Of a stretch of 64,000 nucleotides of DNA, positions 46,230 to 54,656 are shown in pieces. Every line of letters starts with the position of its first letter. Within the stretch, counting starts at the first letter, position 1. The notes below the pieces were generated by a model. The model did no database searches, had not been told where the DNA came from, and saw only the letters and a program-made list of their open reading frames with translations. Origin of the DNA: a virus; the IMG/VR virus record IMGVR_UViG_3300050821_024084, positions 1-64,000 of that record, one strand, 5' to 3'. The position numbers and the translations under genes were made by a program.

Positions 46230-47204
46230 ATGGAACCAGATCGCCCCCCGGAGCTGATTGAAGGGCCGGGGGTGCAGGGGGAGCCGAAGGAGCTGCGCTC
46301 TGCCCTGCGCCTGACTCCTGCCGAGCAATGGCAGCTCATGATCCCGCAGATGGGCTACATGGCGCTACTGAGACAGCTGCGCGCGTTCGACAAGGCCGGA
46401 ATCCCGGAATCCGTCGCGAACAAGGTCGCGCAGCGGATTGCCGATCCCGCGCAGGTCGCACGCTCGCGACAGCTGCCGTTCCGGTTCTACTCGGCGTACA
46501 TCAACGCGCCGTCGCTCCGCTGGGGGCAGGCACTGGAGCAGGCTCTCCAGGCGTGTCTCCCGAATGTCCCCGAGCTGCCCGGCCGGACGCTGATCCTGAT
46601 CGACACCTCCGGCTCGATGGAGAGCTTCCTCTCCGAGCGACCCGACTCCCGGCCCCGACGGGGGAAGGGCCGCCGGGGCGGCAGCCCGGACGAGCCGCCG
46701 CCCGTCCGGCCGATGCGCGTCCAGGCAGCCGCTCTGCTCGGGCTGGCGCTCGCGCTGAAGAACCCGGAAGCTGTAGATGTCTGGGGTTTCGCTGACGGGC
46801 AGTTCCGGGTCACGGGCATCGGGCCGGGTCAGTCCCTGCTCAAGGCGGTGGAGGCGTTCAGCCGGTGCACCGGCAACGTCGGGCATGGTACGCAGATCGC
46901 GCTGGCGGCCCGGATGTGCTACGGCGCGCACGACCGGGTGTGCATCTTCACGGACATGCAGACCTTCGGGCCGGGCGGAGGATTCGGCTTCTACAGCTCC
47001 TACGGCGTCGGGGATGTCAGCGCGGCGGTGCCTGCGCGGGTGCCGGTCTACGCCTTCAACCTGGCGGGCTACGAGGCGTCGGCTATGCCCGTCGGCGGGG
47101 GCAACCGTCACGAGCTGGGCGGTCTCTCGGACGCGACGTTCACAATGATCCCGGTTATCGAGGCCGGGCGCTCGGCGCGCTGGCCGTGGGAACAAGCAGC
47201 ATGA
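46230..47204 (+). CDS. Ro60 C-terminal half: end of TROVE ring plus vWA domain
   Basis: 324 residues from ATG 46230 (AAAGGTG upstream, one base after the previous stop). GYMALLRQLRAFDKAGIPES and RQLPFRFYSAYINAPSLRWG finish the TROVE ring; LILIDTSGSM begins the vWA domain with a second loop at VGHGTQIALAA and IFTDMQTF. In cellular Ro60 these parts form one chain. Deleting one A of GAAAGG would fuse them, so natural splitting and an error are both possible. Confidence 0.85.
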   Translation: MEPDRPPELIEGPGVQGEPKELRSALRLTPAEQWQLMIPQMGYMALLRQLRAFDKAGIPESVANKVAQRIADPAQVARSRQLPFRFYSAYINAPSLRWGQALEQALQACLPNVPELPGRTLILIDTSGSMESFLSERPDSRPRRGKGRRGGSPDEPPPVRPMRVQAAALLGLALALKNPEAVDVWGFADGQFRVTGIGPGQSLLKAVEAFSRCTGNVGHGTQIALAARMCYGAHDRVCIFTDMQTFGPGGGFGFYSSYGVGDVSAAVPARVPVYAFNLAGYEASAMPVGGGNRHELGGLSDATFTMIPVIEAGRSARWPWEQAA

Positions 47205-47207
47205 CGC

Positions 47208-47246
47208 GCGGGGACCGCTATACTGTAAGCAGCATGCGGTCCCCGC
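47208..47246 (+). promoter_or_regulatory. -10 element inside an 11-bp inverted repeat
   Basis: GCGGGGACCGC (47208-47218) and GCGGTCCCCGC (47236-47246) flank TATACT (47219-47224). Promoter of gene 47265 and likely operator or 5' hairpin. Confidence 0.7.
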
Positions 47247-47264
47247 ATTATGAGGAGGAAAGCA

Positions 47265-47528
47265 GTGATCCAGGACATCGAGACCACCCCGCTGCGCGGC
47301 AGGCGCGTGATCTGGACCGGCAGCAATCAGGATGAGATGCGCGAGGTGGCGGGCTACCGGTTCCAGGGCGTGTGGGAGTCCATGGCACTTGTTGCCAGCA
47401 TGGCAGGCGATACTACGCATCTGCCCGTCGGCTGGGCGGTGCAGGTCTTCGAGAACGGCAACTGGGTCTCCGGGCCGGAAGTCACGCTGAGCGCTTACAC
47501 GCAGCTGCGCGTCCCGCAGGACGCATGA
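47265..47528 (+). CDS. hypothetical protein
   Basis: 87 residues from GTG 47265, chosen for GAGGAGGAAA upstream. Beta-rich (GRRVIWTGSNQDEMREVAGY, GWAVQVFENGNWVSG). Unknown. Confidence 0.72.
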   Translation: MIQDIETTPLRGRRVIWTGSNQDEMREVAGYRFQGVWESMALVASMAGDTTHLPVGWAVQVFENGNWVSGPEVTLSAYTQLRVPQDA

Positions 47529-47550
47529 CCGGCACTCAGGAAGGAACCGA

Positions 47551-48042
47551 ATGAAAGACGCTAACACGGCGGTGGTGCTCGATCTGGATAGCACGCTTGC
47601 CGACGTCCGGCACCGACGTGGTCTGCTGCCGCTCGTGAATCCGGCGAGCACCTGGGAGGAGTACTCGCTCGCCTGCGACGGCGACAGCCCGATCCCGGAA
47701 ACATTCGCCCTGATGAACGCGCTGTGGCCGCTGCATCAGATCCACATCATCAGCGGGCGGCACGAGATCGCGATGGACAAGACGGTGCGCTGGCTGGCGC
47801 ACTGCCGGGGCCGGTACGACTTCCTCCAGCTGCGCACCGACGGTGGTCAGGGGGGATGGACCGCCAACGGCCGGTTCAAGGTCGACTACATCTCGCAGCT
47901 GGAAGATTCCGGCGTGCGTGTCCTGCTGTACGTGGAGGACTACCCGGATGTTGTCCAGCAGGTCCGGGTCGAATGCGAGATCCCGGTCCTGCATGTCCGC
48001 ACGGCCAGTGCGGAGGACAACATCCCAGATCCGGGCCGGTGA
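47551..48042 (+). CDS. HAD-superfamily phosphatase (polynucleotide 3'-phosphatase-like)
   Basis: 163 residues. Motif I VVLDLDSTLADVRHR (about 8-22), motif II HIISGRHE (about 64), motif IV area LLYVEDYPDVV. Size and motifs match the phosphatase part of phage polynucleotide kinase/phosphatase or 5'-nucleotidase-like enzymes. No kinase domain is attached. Substrate undetermined; end repair is a reasonable guess. Confidence 0.82.
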   Translation: MKDANTAVVLDLDSTLADVRHRRGLLPLVNPASTWEEYSLACDGDSPIPETFALMNALWPLHQIHIISGRHEIAMDKTVRWLAHCRGRYDFLQLRTDGGQGGWTANGRFKVDYISQLEDSGVRVLLYVEDYPDVVQQVRVECEIPVLHVRTASAEDNIPDPGR

Positions 48043-48045
48043 CGC

Positions 48046-48408
48046 GTGATCTGGTGCTTTCTCTCGGTGCTCCAGGTGGGTGTCTACGGCTGGTTTGCGC
48101 GCTGCCAGATGCAGGATCCGGGAAGCTATCGAGCGTGGGTGGCTGACGGGGCAGCGTCGATTGTGACGCTGGGAACCGGGGTTGCTCTCAGTACCACCGG
48201 TTACCCCCTGCTGCGTGTCTACGGCGCAGGGATGGCCTTGTTCGCGATATTCCTGCTCAGGCGCTGGTGGAAAAAGCGCCCGCCGCGTCAGCGCACGGGC
48301 GCTGGCGCTCTGCTCGGCGCGAAGTCTCGCGCGATGCGCGAGGCCGTGCTTCGCAAGATGCGTGAGGCCGGGGACGGTCTGCGACGGCCCCTGCCGGTGC
48401 CCGCGTGA
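48046..48408 (+). CDS. membrane protein
   Basis: 120 residues from GTG 48046. Three hydrophobic segments (FLSVLQVGVYGWF, AASIVTLGTGVALS, GMALFAIFLL) and a basic C-terminus. Common between lysis-related genes but no holin signature can be claimed. Confidence 0.7.
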   Translation: MIWCFLSVLQVGVYGWFARCQMQDPGSYRAWVADGAASIVTLGTGVALSTTGYPLLRVYGAGMALFAIFLLRRWWKKRPPRQRTGAGALLGAKSRAMREAVLRKMREAGDGLRRPLPVPA

Positions 48409-48737
48409 GCGCGGCGGCTACCGGTCTGCTCGCGCTCATTGCATGCCTGACGCTTCGCTACGGCCTGAACCTGATCCTGTCTCGCAGGGAGCTGCGCAGA
48501 CGCGTGCTGGATCTGTGCGATGCGGTGGTGCGGGGCCTGAATGACAGGGAGAATCCAGACGGGGCGCCCGTGCAGGGCGTGACGCATGTGGTCAAGACCA
48601 GGACCCGGCCTGCCTACTGGATAGCCGTCCGCGCGGCACGCGGACGTCCCGTGCATGTCTGGGGCGGCTGGACCTGGCATGCAGATGTAACACGCATCAC
48701 GCCGGACGTCGTGCAGAAGAGAAAGCGAGTGCTATAG
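48405..48737 (+). CDS. membrane-anchored hypothetical protein
   Basis: 110 residues from GTG 48405. One N-terminal membrane helix (TGLLALIACLTLRYGLNLIL), soluble basic remainder. Unknown. Confidence 0.68.
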   Translation: MSAAATGLLALIACLTLRYGLNLILSRRELRRRVLDLCDAVVRGLNDRENPDGAPVQGVTHVVKTRTRPAYWIAVRAARGRPVHVWGGWTWHADVTRITPDVVQKRKRVL

Positions 48738-48744
48738 TAACCAC

Positions 48745-49359
48745 GTGACGGATGATCTGCACGCGCAGCTCGCGGACTGCATTACGCAGATCATTCCTGT
48801 CGTCCGGCAGCTTCAGATGGCTATGCTGCGTACCTCCGTCCCCGCCGGGACGGGGGTGCGCGTGCATGCGGGGACTGGCAGCCGACCCCCCTGGAATGGC
48901 GCGGCGGCTCTGACCGTGCTCGAATTGCATGCGCTGGTCCGCGCCCTGGAAAAGGAGCTGCGCGACGCACGCGGACTGTCCGCGCGTCTGCGCGGCAGCA
49001 GCGACGCGAATACCGAGGCGGCCCTGAACGCCATTCCTGATCTGCTGACCGCGCTGCCCGTCCCGGAGGGAGCGCGCGTGCTGCGCGTGCTGACACGCTG
49101 GCTGCGCGGCGCACGGACCGTCCTGGGGGATCTGGAGCTGCCGCGCCGGCTGCCGCGTGTCAAGGGCGCAGGTGAGCCGCGCTGTCCGTTCTGCACATTC
49201 CAGACTCTGCGGATGTGGGCGCTGGAAGGCATTGTCCGATGCTTGAATCCGGTGTGCACGGATGCAGAAGGGCGGCATCCCGTGGCGAGAATGGAATTCA
49301 GCTCCTTTACCGGGGAGCTGGAGCTTATCTGGCAAGATGGAGGGGTAGGACTGTCATGA
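48745..49359 (+). CDS. hypothetical protein with C-terminal zinc ribbon
   Basis: 204 residues from GTG 48745, six bases after TATAGT, no Shine-Dalgarno, hence probably leaderless. Helical N-terminal 130 residues; CPFCTFQTLRMW and CLNPVCTDAEGRH form a treble-clef-like zinc site. Actinophage proteins of this kind are frequent; function unknown. Confidence 0.78.
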   Translation: MTDDLHAQLADCITQIIPVVRQLQMAMLRTSVPAGTGVRVHAGTGSRPPWNGAAALTVLELHALVRALEKELRDARGLSARLRGSSDANTEAALNAIPDLLTALPVPEGARVLRVLTRWLRGARTVLGDLELPRRLPRVKGAGEPRCPFCTFQTLRMWALEGIVRCLNPVCTDAEGRHPVARMEFSSFTGELELIWQDGGVGLS

Positions 49360-49592
49360 GAACCTTCCGGGGCTACCGGCCCGCCCCGCCGGAGGAGTAC
49401 ACGGCGAAAGGCATCACCAATAATGGCGAGATGCCCGACTACGAAGGCATCATGTTCAGCGACGGGACGCTGTGCGTGCGCTGGCTGACGCAGTACCGGT
49501 CGCATTCAGTGTGGGAGAGCTGGGAAGCGTTCTACCATGTGCACGGGCATCCCGAGTACGGGACCCGGATCGAGTGGGACCGTGAGCGCTGA
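49356..49592 (+). CDS. hypothetical protein
   Basis: 78 residues from ATG 49356 (TCATGA overlap). RPAPPEEYTAKGITNNGEMP, FYHVHGHPEYGTRIEW; small beta protein often seen in actinophages. Unknown. Confidence 0.72.
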   Translation: MRTFRGYRPAPPEEYTAKGITNNGEMPDYEGIMFSDGTLCVRWLTQYRSHSVWESWEAFYHVHGHPEYGTRIEWDRER

Positions 49593-49594
49593 TC

Positions 49595-49846
49595 GTGAGC
49601 TGGTCCGGATGCGAGCTGCCGCTGATTGACGGCGACTGGCAGGGACTCTGGACCACAGCCGAGGCGGCGGCGCTGCTGGGGCCGCCCGTGCTGACCGAGC
49701 GTCAGGTCCGGGAGATGGTCCGTCAGCAGGGGGTGCGTCCCGCCGGACGCCGGAAAGACAGCGGAGCGTCCCGGCGCTACCTGCGCGTCTACCGGGTACC
49801 GGAGCTTATCCGCGCCTACGACGCGTTGGCGACGCCCGCCGCGTAG
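49595..49846 (+). CDS. MerR/excisionase-like helix-turn-helix protein
   Basis: 83 residues from GTG 49595. GLWTTAEAAALLGPPVLTER and QVREMVRQQGVRPAGRRKDS, then RRYLRVYRVPELIRAYDALA, give the HTH-wing order of MerR/Xis-type proteins. Probably a regulator of neighbouring transcription; no integrase is visible, so excisionase is unlikely. Confidence 0.72.
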   Translation: MSWSGCELPLIDGDWQGLWTTAEAAALLGPPVLTERQVREMVRQQGVRPAGRRKDSGASRRYLRVYRVPELIRAYDALATPAA

Positions 49847-49855
49847 CCAACCGGT

Positions 49856-49896
49856 CAGCCTCGCAAGAAGCGAGGCTGCTACCTGCGGAAACAATA
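49856..49896 (+). terminator. rho-independent terminator
   Basis: CAGCCTCGC-AAGAA-GCGAGGCTG, followed within 25 bases by ataatttttt. Confidence 0.7.
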
Positions 49897-49949
49897 ATTT
49901 TTTGCGTTTTGCTGCGGCGCGGTTGCTACCGCTGTAAAGTACGTGGCAT

Positions 49950-50088
49950 ACTAATGCCAACGGGCGAGCTGTCTTTGCTGCCGGGTTGGCGTTAGTGCCA
50001 GGCCCCGGCCGCAGCGCATCTGCCCTGACCCTGCCGACAGCAGCGGAACTCCCGGGACGCAGAAGTTCCCGCGCAGCGCGCGGGAACT
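49950..50088 (+). promoter_or_regulatory. structured 5' leader of the LysM/transglycosylase gene
   Basis: A long stem ACTAATGCCAAC/GTTGGCGTTAGT (49950-49961 with 49985-49996, one mismatch) and a perfect hairpin AGTTCCCGCGC-AGC-like loop-GCGCGGGAACT (50064-50088) next to CAGGAG. Possible mRNA-based control of translation. No reading frame. Confidence 0.6.
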
Positions 50089-50106
50089 GACCAGGAGCAT
50101 CCACGG

Positions 50107-50823
50107 ATGTCGGTACTGCGTGTTTCCAGCGTGACGGCCGGCCTCGCCAGCATCCTCATGATGGCGATGGCATTCGCAAGTTCTCCGGCTCACGCAAGCG
50201 TCCGGCCACAGACTGCGGTGCACACCACGACCCTGGACGTCCAGGGGGTGCAGCGCGACCGGACGAGCTTGTCAGCAGGTCCGCATGTGAAAATCGTCGT
50301 CAGCGGTAACACGCTGAGCGGCATCGCTGAGCAGAAGTACGGCAATCCGGCCTGCTGGCCGGGTGTCTACGATGCGAACAAGAAGACGATCGGGTCCGAC
50401 CCGGACGTCATCACCGTCGGGGAGCGGCTGACCCTGCCCGCTGCCTGCGACACCACCCCGCCCGTTGAGGTGACCGCCGTCGTGAAGAAGACGGTCCCGG
50501 TGCACAGCGGCGCGACGGAGACTGTATCTGCGGCCAGGAGCGGCAGCTTCTACGCAGACGTCCTGACCAGAAGCCAGGTCGAGGCGCTGTGGGAGGACGA
50601 GGGCGGTCCGGCCGGTGATGCGGTCGAGGCGGCGGATATCGCCTACTGCGAGTCCGGCTGGAACCGGTTCGCTTACAATCCCTCGGGAGCGACGGGCATC
50701 TGGCAGATCCTGGGCGCTGTCGCACCCGGGAACCTGACCGACCCGTACGTCAACGCCCGGAATGCAGTCGTGAAATTCGACAATGCCGGGCATTCCTTCG
50801 CGCCATGGGTGTGCAAGGCGTAA
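50107..50823 (+). CDS. secreted LysM / lytic-transglycosylase-like cell wall hydrolase
   Basis: 238 residues. Sec signal peptide 1-31 (ILMMAMAFASSPAHA). LysM domain at about 62-110 (IVVSGNTLSGIAEQKYGN..., GERLTLP). C-terminal lysozyme-like domain from about 155: ADIAYCESGWNRFAYNPSGA, TGIWQI, with the catalytic-type Glu in YCESGW. Composition resembles actinobacterial Rpf/SLT proteins. It may aid lysis or wall remodelling from outside the membrane. Confidence 0.85.
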   Translation: MSVLRVSSVTAGLASILMMAMAFASSPAHASVRPQTAVHTTTLDVQGVQRDRTSLSAGPHVKIVVSGNTLSGIAEQKYGNPACWPGVYDANKKTIGSDPDVITVGERLTLPAACDTTPPVEVTAVVKKTVPVHSGATETVSAARSGSFYADVLTRSQVEALWEDEGGPAGDAVEAADIAYCESGWNRFAYNPSGATGIWQILGAVAPGNLTDPYVNARNAVVKFDNAGHSFAPWVCKA

Positions 50824-50927
50824 CAGGGTTACGCTCGCAGGGCGAGCGCACCTGGTACAACTGAATACGCCGCACACCCTCGCAGGACCCGGTACTCTGT
50901 GCCGGGTCCTGTGCTATGCTCAGGAAC

Positions 50928-51617
50928 GTGGATAAGATCGAGCGCGTGAAAATCACCCGGCTGAAGCCATTCCCGGGTAATCCCCGCCGGGGGAACACGG
51001 AGGCGATCGCCGCCTCCTTGCAAGAGCACGGCCTGTACAAGCCGCTCATCGCGCAGCGCAGCACCGGGCACGTGATGGTCGGGAACAACACGCTGGACGC
51101 CGCGCAGCAGCTCGGCTGGACCGAGATCGACGTCATCTACAAGGACGTCGACGATGACCGGGCGCAGCGCATCATGCTGGTGGACAACAAGACCAGCGAC
51201 GAGGCCGACTACGACATGGTGCTGCTGTCAGTCCTCATAGACGCGCTGGAAAATGACTACACCGGCACCGGGTACGACCCGGAAGAAGCCGAGCAGCTCA
51301 TCGCCCTGCGGCATGCGCTGGCAGCCGACGGGGAAGCCGCCGATGAGCTGATCGAGCTGACCGAGGTTCCCGCGACTGGCGCGGCCTACGCCGAGACCCC
51401 GTATCAGGAAGCCGCCCGTGCCGAGCGGCAGGCCCAGCAGACCCCCCGGCAGATCGCCGGGATGCGCGAGATCTTCCTGGTGTACCCGGAAGATGAGCAC
51501 CGGGAGGTCACGGAGCTGCTAGCTCAGCTCCGGGAGGCGTGGGGGGAGGACATCCGCGCGCCGCAGATGGTGCTCCGGCTGCTGCGAGAAGCTGTCGCAG
51601 CCCTGGCTGTGCGGTAA
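50928..51617 (+). CDS. ParB/Srx-like nuclease-fold protein
   Basis: 229 residues from GTG 50928, seven bases after TATGCT without Shine-Dalgarno, hence leaderless. NPRRGNTEAIAASLQEHGLY, KPLIAQ, GHVMVGNNTLDAAQQLGW and DRAQRIMLVDNKTSDEADYD form a ParB/sulfiredoxin-type domain in the first 105 residues; the rest is helical. Such proteins recur in phage DNA-modification operons as well as in partition. Here it heads the hypermodification cassette. Confidence 0.85.
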   Translation: MDKIERVKITRLKPFPGNPRRGNTEAIAASLQEHGLYKPLIAQRSTGHVMVGNNTLDAAQQLGWTEIDVIYKDVDDDRAQRIMLVDNKTSDEADYDMVLLSVLIDALENDYTGTGYDPEEAEQLIALRHALAADGEAADELIELTEVPATGAAYAETPYQEAARAERQAQQTPRQIAGMREIFLVYPEDEHREVTELLAQLREAWGEDIRAPQMVLRLLREAVAALAVR

Positions 51618-51627
51618 GCTGGGGACC

Positions 51628-52536
51628 ATGCAACTAGGAATGCAGGTCAGCGAGCTGTGGGACGACTACGTCCGGTTTCACCGGCTCGCTCTGGAAACTC
51701 GTGACGTGGATCCCGTCTACCCGGTGCTCCGCCGGATATGTGACACCCAGGACTGGAGCACCGAGAAACGCGTTCAGGCGGTGCTCGCGCATGTCACGTA
51801 CTACGATCTCGGCTCCGCGCTGCTGGCGCTGGAGACCGGCGACTGGCGCAAGCGCCCGATGGGCACGGAGCGTCGCAATCTGTTCCCGGACGAGCAGCTG
51901 GGCAAGCACCTGATCTCGACAGAGAAGGAAGTCGTTTTCTACGGCGGATACGTGCGCTGGCTCGGGGACGATCTGTCCGGCACGGACCGTCAGGGCAACT
52001 GGCGCATCGTCACCGAGCGGCTGCTGCGCGTGCACGGCAACGGTCGATGGGCCGCGTACAAGACATGCGAGATGCTCGCGGAGATCGCGGATTTCCCGCT
52101 CGACGCCCCGGACATGGGGCATGCCTACTCCACCGGTCCCCGGCAGGGCCTGAATCTGCTGTATCCCGCTGCGCGTCTGGTACGCGGCATGCGCCCGGAC
52201 GCCATCAGCGCGCTGGACGCCTACAGTACCCGGCTGTGCGCCCGGCTGGAAGATGCGGGACTCCCGGCGCGCATCGCCCAGACCGAGACCACGCTCTGCG
52301 ACTTCCACGGTCTGGTAACAGGCCGGTACTACGTCGGGCATGACATTGATCTCATGCAGAAACAGCTCCTGAAGGCGGGGGAGGCCGGGGGGGATCTGGT
52401 GGAAGCAGCCTGGCGCGCACGGCTGGCGGTACTGCCGGCGAGCTACCTGGGGGAGGTAGGCCGTCGCTGGGAGGGACCGGACCGGCTGCGCAAGCTGGCG
52501 TACCGGCGCACGGGGGAGATCCTCACGCGTGACTGA
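51628..52536 (+). CDS. glycosylase-like helical protein, candidate amino-acid:DNA transferase (aGPT-PPlase type)
   Basis: 302 residues, leaderless start seven bases after TAAGCT. All-helical; RRICDTQDWSTEKRVQAVLA, HVTYYDLGSALLALETG, RLLRVHGNGRWAAYKTCEML resemble the HhH-glycosylase-derived thymine pyrophosphorylase/amino-acid transferase proteins predicted for phage base hypermodification. Neighbouring TET/JBP, DNA kinase and FAD oxidase genes fit that assignment. I am not certain of the subfamily. Confidence 0.6.
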   Translation: MQLGMQVSELWDDYVRFHRLALETRDVDPVYPVLRRICDTQDWSTEKRVQAVLAHVTYYDLGSALLALETGDWRKRPMGTERRNLFPDEQLGKHLISTEKEVVFYGGYVRWLGDDLSGTDRQGNWRIVTERLLRVHGNGRWAAYKTCEMLAEIADFPLDAPDMGHAYSTGPRQGLNLLYPAARLVRGMRPDAISALDAYSTRLCARLEDAGLPARIAQTETTLCDFHGLVTGRYYVGHDIDLMQKQLLKAGEAGGDLVEAAWRARLAVLPASYLGEVGRRWEGPDRLRKLAYRRTGEILTRD

Positions 52537-53404
52537 CGGCTGGACATACGGCGTCGAGCTGGAGTGGCCGGATGTTGACGTCCGGACGGAGCTGCCGGAC
52601 GAATGGGCGTGGTCAGCCACGGACTACACCGTGGTCAGTTCCGACGGCATAGCGAACGATCCTAAACGCGAGCTGATCCTGCACGGCGGGGAGCTGAACT
52701 CCCCGGTGTGCCGGTCGCCGGAAGAACTGAGCGAGCGCAGCCTGGAGCTGGCCGAGCTGCTCCGGCCGGGCCGGAACTACCGCTCCAATCTGCATATCCA
52801 CCTTGCGATGCCGGAGCTGGAGAACCTGGAGCTGCTCAAGCAAGCAGCGGATTTCACCTGGCGTGAGCTGCCGCGCACGCTGGAGGTCATGGATCCGCTG
52901 CGGATGCTGCTCAACGGCCTGACTGATACTGATGAGATTGCCGGAGCGGAGAAGCGGATGGCGCATTCTGCGCGGTCCCGGCACTACTTCACCAGCCGGA
53001 CGCGTCACCTGATGCGGATGCAGGCCCGGTCGCGAGAGGAATTCCTCCGGGCGGAAGTGCCGCTGCGCAAGCGCGACGGTGCGCCGCAGTGGCAGCTCGC
53101 CCCGCGCGAGGCGGTGAACTTCCGGTCGCTGCGCAAGCACGGGACCGTGGAGTTCCGGTTCTTTGCCGGGGATGACCGGGGCCACGGCGTGCGGGCAGCG
53201 GCGAGCTTCGCGCGGGACTGGATGCGCTGCGCCTGCGAGGACAATAAGGGCTTCGAGGTGCCGTACTGGGATGAGCTGCCGGTGCAGCTCCCGTTCGAGC
53301 TGCGGCTTGAGCGGGGCTGGGCCTGGACCAATCTCCAGCACAATTCGCGTGACACGGTTCGACAGCGCCTGGCTGATATGGGTAAGCTGGATGCATGTAC
53401 GTGA
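52529..53404 (+). CDS. amidoligase (COOH-NH2 ligase, ATP-grasp-like/GCS fold)
   Basis: 291 residues from GTG 52529. YGVELEWPDV at the start, ELILHGGELNSPVC, SNLHIHLAMPELE and AVNFRSLRKHGTVEFRFFAG are the core motifs of the amidoligase family, which forms amide bonds with amino acids. In the cassette it could join an amino acid or amine to a modified base; substrate is inferred from context. Confidence 0.83.
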   Translation: MTDGWTYGVELEWPDVDVRTELPDEWAWSATDYTVVSSDGIANDPKRELILHGGELNSPVCRSPEELSERSLELAELLRPGRNYRSNLHIHLAMPELENLELLKQAADFTWRELPRTLEVMDPLRMLLNGLTDTDEIAGAEKRMAHSARSRHYFTSRTRHLMRMQARSREEFLRAEVPLRKRDGAPQWQLAPREAVNFRSLRKHGTVEFRFFAGDDRGHGVRAAASFARDWMRCACEDNKGFEVPYWDELPVQLPFELRLERGWAWTNLQHNSRDTVRQRLADMGKLDACT

Positions 53405-53805
53405 TGGTCGTCTGCGCCGGGAATGTCGCTCGCAGTCCTGCGCTGGCCTGCCTGCTCCAGGCGTCCCGGGCGGATCTGCGAGTGGAATCAGCTGGCGTCG
53501 GCCGCAAGGCTGTTGCCGGCCTGCGGATGAAGAAGCCGATGCGCGGGCTGCTCACGCAGGCGGGCTACGCGGAATTCGCGCAGGCGCATCGCAGTCGGCT
53601 GATAGCCGATCTGCCAGAGCGCCCGGATCTGTGTATCGCGGTCGGTGTCCCGCAGATGCGACGCCTGGAAGAGCTGCTGCCGGACGTGCCCCGGCAGGCG
53701 TGCGATCCGCTGATTCCTGACCCGGCCTACGGAGATCAGGTCTCCTACGACCGGGCCTGGACGTGTATCCTGGAGAACGCCGCCCGGCTGGCGGTGGCCC
53801 TGTGA
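53395..53805 (+). CDS. low-molecular-weight protein-tyrosine-phosphatase-like enzyme
   Basis: 136 residues, leaderless start six bases after TAAGCT. Active-site loop VVCAGNVARSPAL (C-x5-R-S) at about 5-17 and the acid loop IPDPAYGDQ at about 106. Usual length of LMW-PTP/arsenate-reductase folds. In this cassette it might hydrolyse a phosphorylated base intermediate; not known. Confidence 0.85.
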   Translation: MYVMVVCAGNVARSPALACLLQASRADLRVESAGVGRKAVAGLRMKKPMRGLLTQAGYAEFAQAHRSRLIADLPERPDLCIAVGVPQMRRLEELLPDVPRQACDPLIPDPAYGDQVSYDRAWTCILENAARLAVAL

Positions 53806-54638
53806 AGCTTATCGTGGTGGGGGCAGGCATCGCCGGGTCGGCCCTGTGCCAGCTCGCTGAAGAGCGCGGGCACGACGTGACGCTGGTGTCGGACGGCGTG
53901 CCGGACAGCCTGGCGGCGACGGCGGTGCTGCGGCGCGGTTACCATGCGGGCAAGCCGGACCAGCTGGCGGCCCTGGACTACGCCCTGGACTGCTACCAGC
54001 GGTGGGGGGTGCCGGTGCGCCGGGGCGGGCTAGGGCAGAGCTACCGGCGGCTCGGGGATGAGCCGGTGGCAGATGAGGACTGGCTCCTGCTGGACCCCGC
54101 CGCTCCGCTGGCGGAACCCGACGTGCGCGCTGAGATCCTGACGGTGAAGAACGGGACGGCGTGGCTCGGGGCGGGCCGGTCGCTGGAAGGCGATGCTGTT
54201 GTTGTCGCAACCGGTGCCCGGGAGGGCAATCTCCAGGCGACAGGGAGCGTCACCTGGGGCGTCACCCTGGTGCACAGCCATCCGGAGGCGCTGCGCGACG
54301 AGCAGATCCGCATCTACCAGTGGGCCCCGTACCGGACGATCGTCGCCGGGGTAGTGAACGGGGAAGCCCGGGTGGGCTCGTCATCGGCCCGGAGCCCGGA
54401 TGCGGCCCGGAACCAGATGACCAAGATGCTGGAGAAAGCCTGGGGTCTGGGCTGGCTGACCACGCGAAAAAGCTGGGGCGAGGTGCTGGGCGCGCGACTG
54501 AAGACCGAGCAGCTGTCCTGGCGGGATCCTGAGGACGGGGCCTGGCGGCTGGCCGGGTTCCACCGGACCGGCTATGCGCTAGCTCCGGCTGCGGCACGTG
54601 ATCTGCTGAGCGAGATCGAGTTGACGGTCAGCGGGTAA
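53802..54638 (+). CDS. FAD-dependent oxidoreductase (DAO-type, DNA-modification associated)
   Basis: 278 residues from GTG 53802 (GTGA overlap). MKLIVVGAGIAGSALCQLAE is the Rossmann dinucleotide fold; DAVVVATGA at about 130; C-terminal RLAGFHRTGYALAPAAA closes the fold. Short members of this family accompany TET/JBP and kinase genes in phages and are thought to oxidise base-attached amino acids. Role here by context. Confidence 0.83.
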   Translation: MKLIVVGAGIAGSALCQLAEERGHDVTLVSDGVPDSLAATAVLRRGYHAGKPDQLAALDYALDCYQRWGVPVRRGGLGQSYRRLGDEPVADEDWLLLDPAAPLAEPDVRAEILTVKNGTAWLGAGRSLEGDAVVVATGAREGNLQATGSVTWGVTLVHSHPEALRDEQIRIYQWAPYRTIVAGVVNGEARVGSSSARSPDAARNQMTKMLEKAWGLGWLTTRKSWGEVLGARLKTEQLSWRDPEDGAWRLAGFHRTGYALAPAAARDLLSEIELTVSG

Positions 54639-54649
54639 TCTGCTAGTCT
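54621..54649 (+). promoter_or_regulatory. promoter with 17-base spacer, leaderless
   Basis: TTGACG (54621-54626) and TAGTCT (54644-54649); GTG 54657 follows seven bases later. The clearest leaderless promoter in the window. Confidence 0.8.
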
Positions 54650-54656
54650 CGGGTAT

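Noticed and set aside
49595-49846. Excisionase
   Set aside because: The fold fits, but no integrase, attachment-site repeat or lysogeny module is seen in the window.
49950-50106. ydaO-type cyclic-di-AMP riboswitch before the LysM/transglycosylase gene
   Set aside because: Such genes often carry it in actinobacteria, but the conserved riboswitch core words are not visible here.
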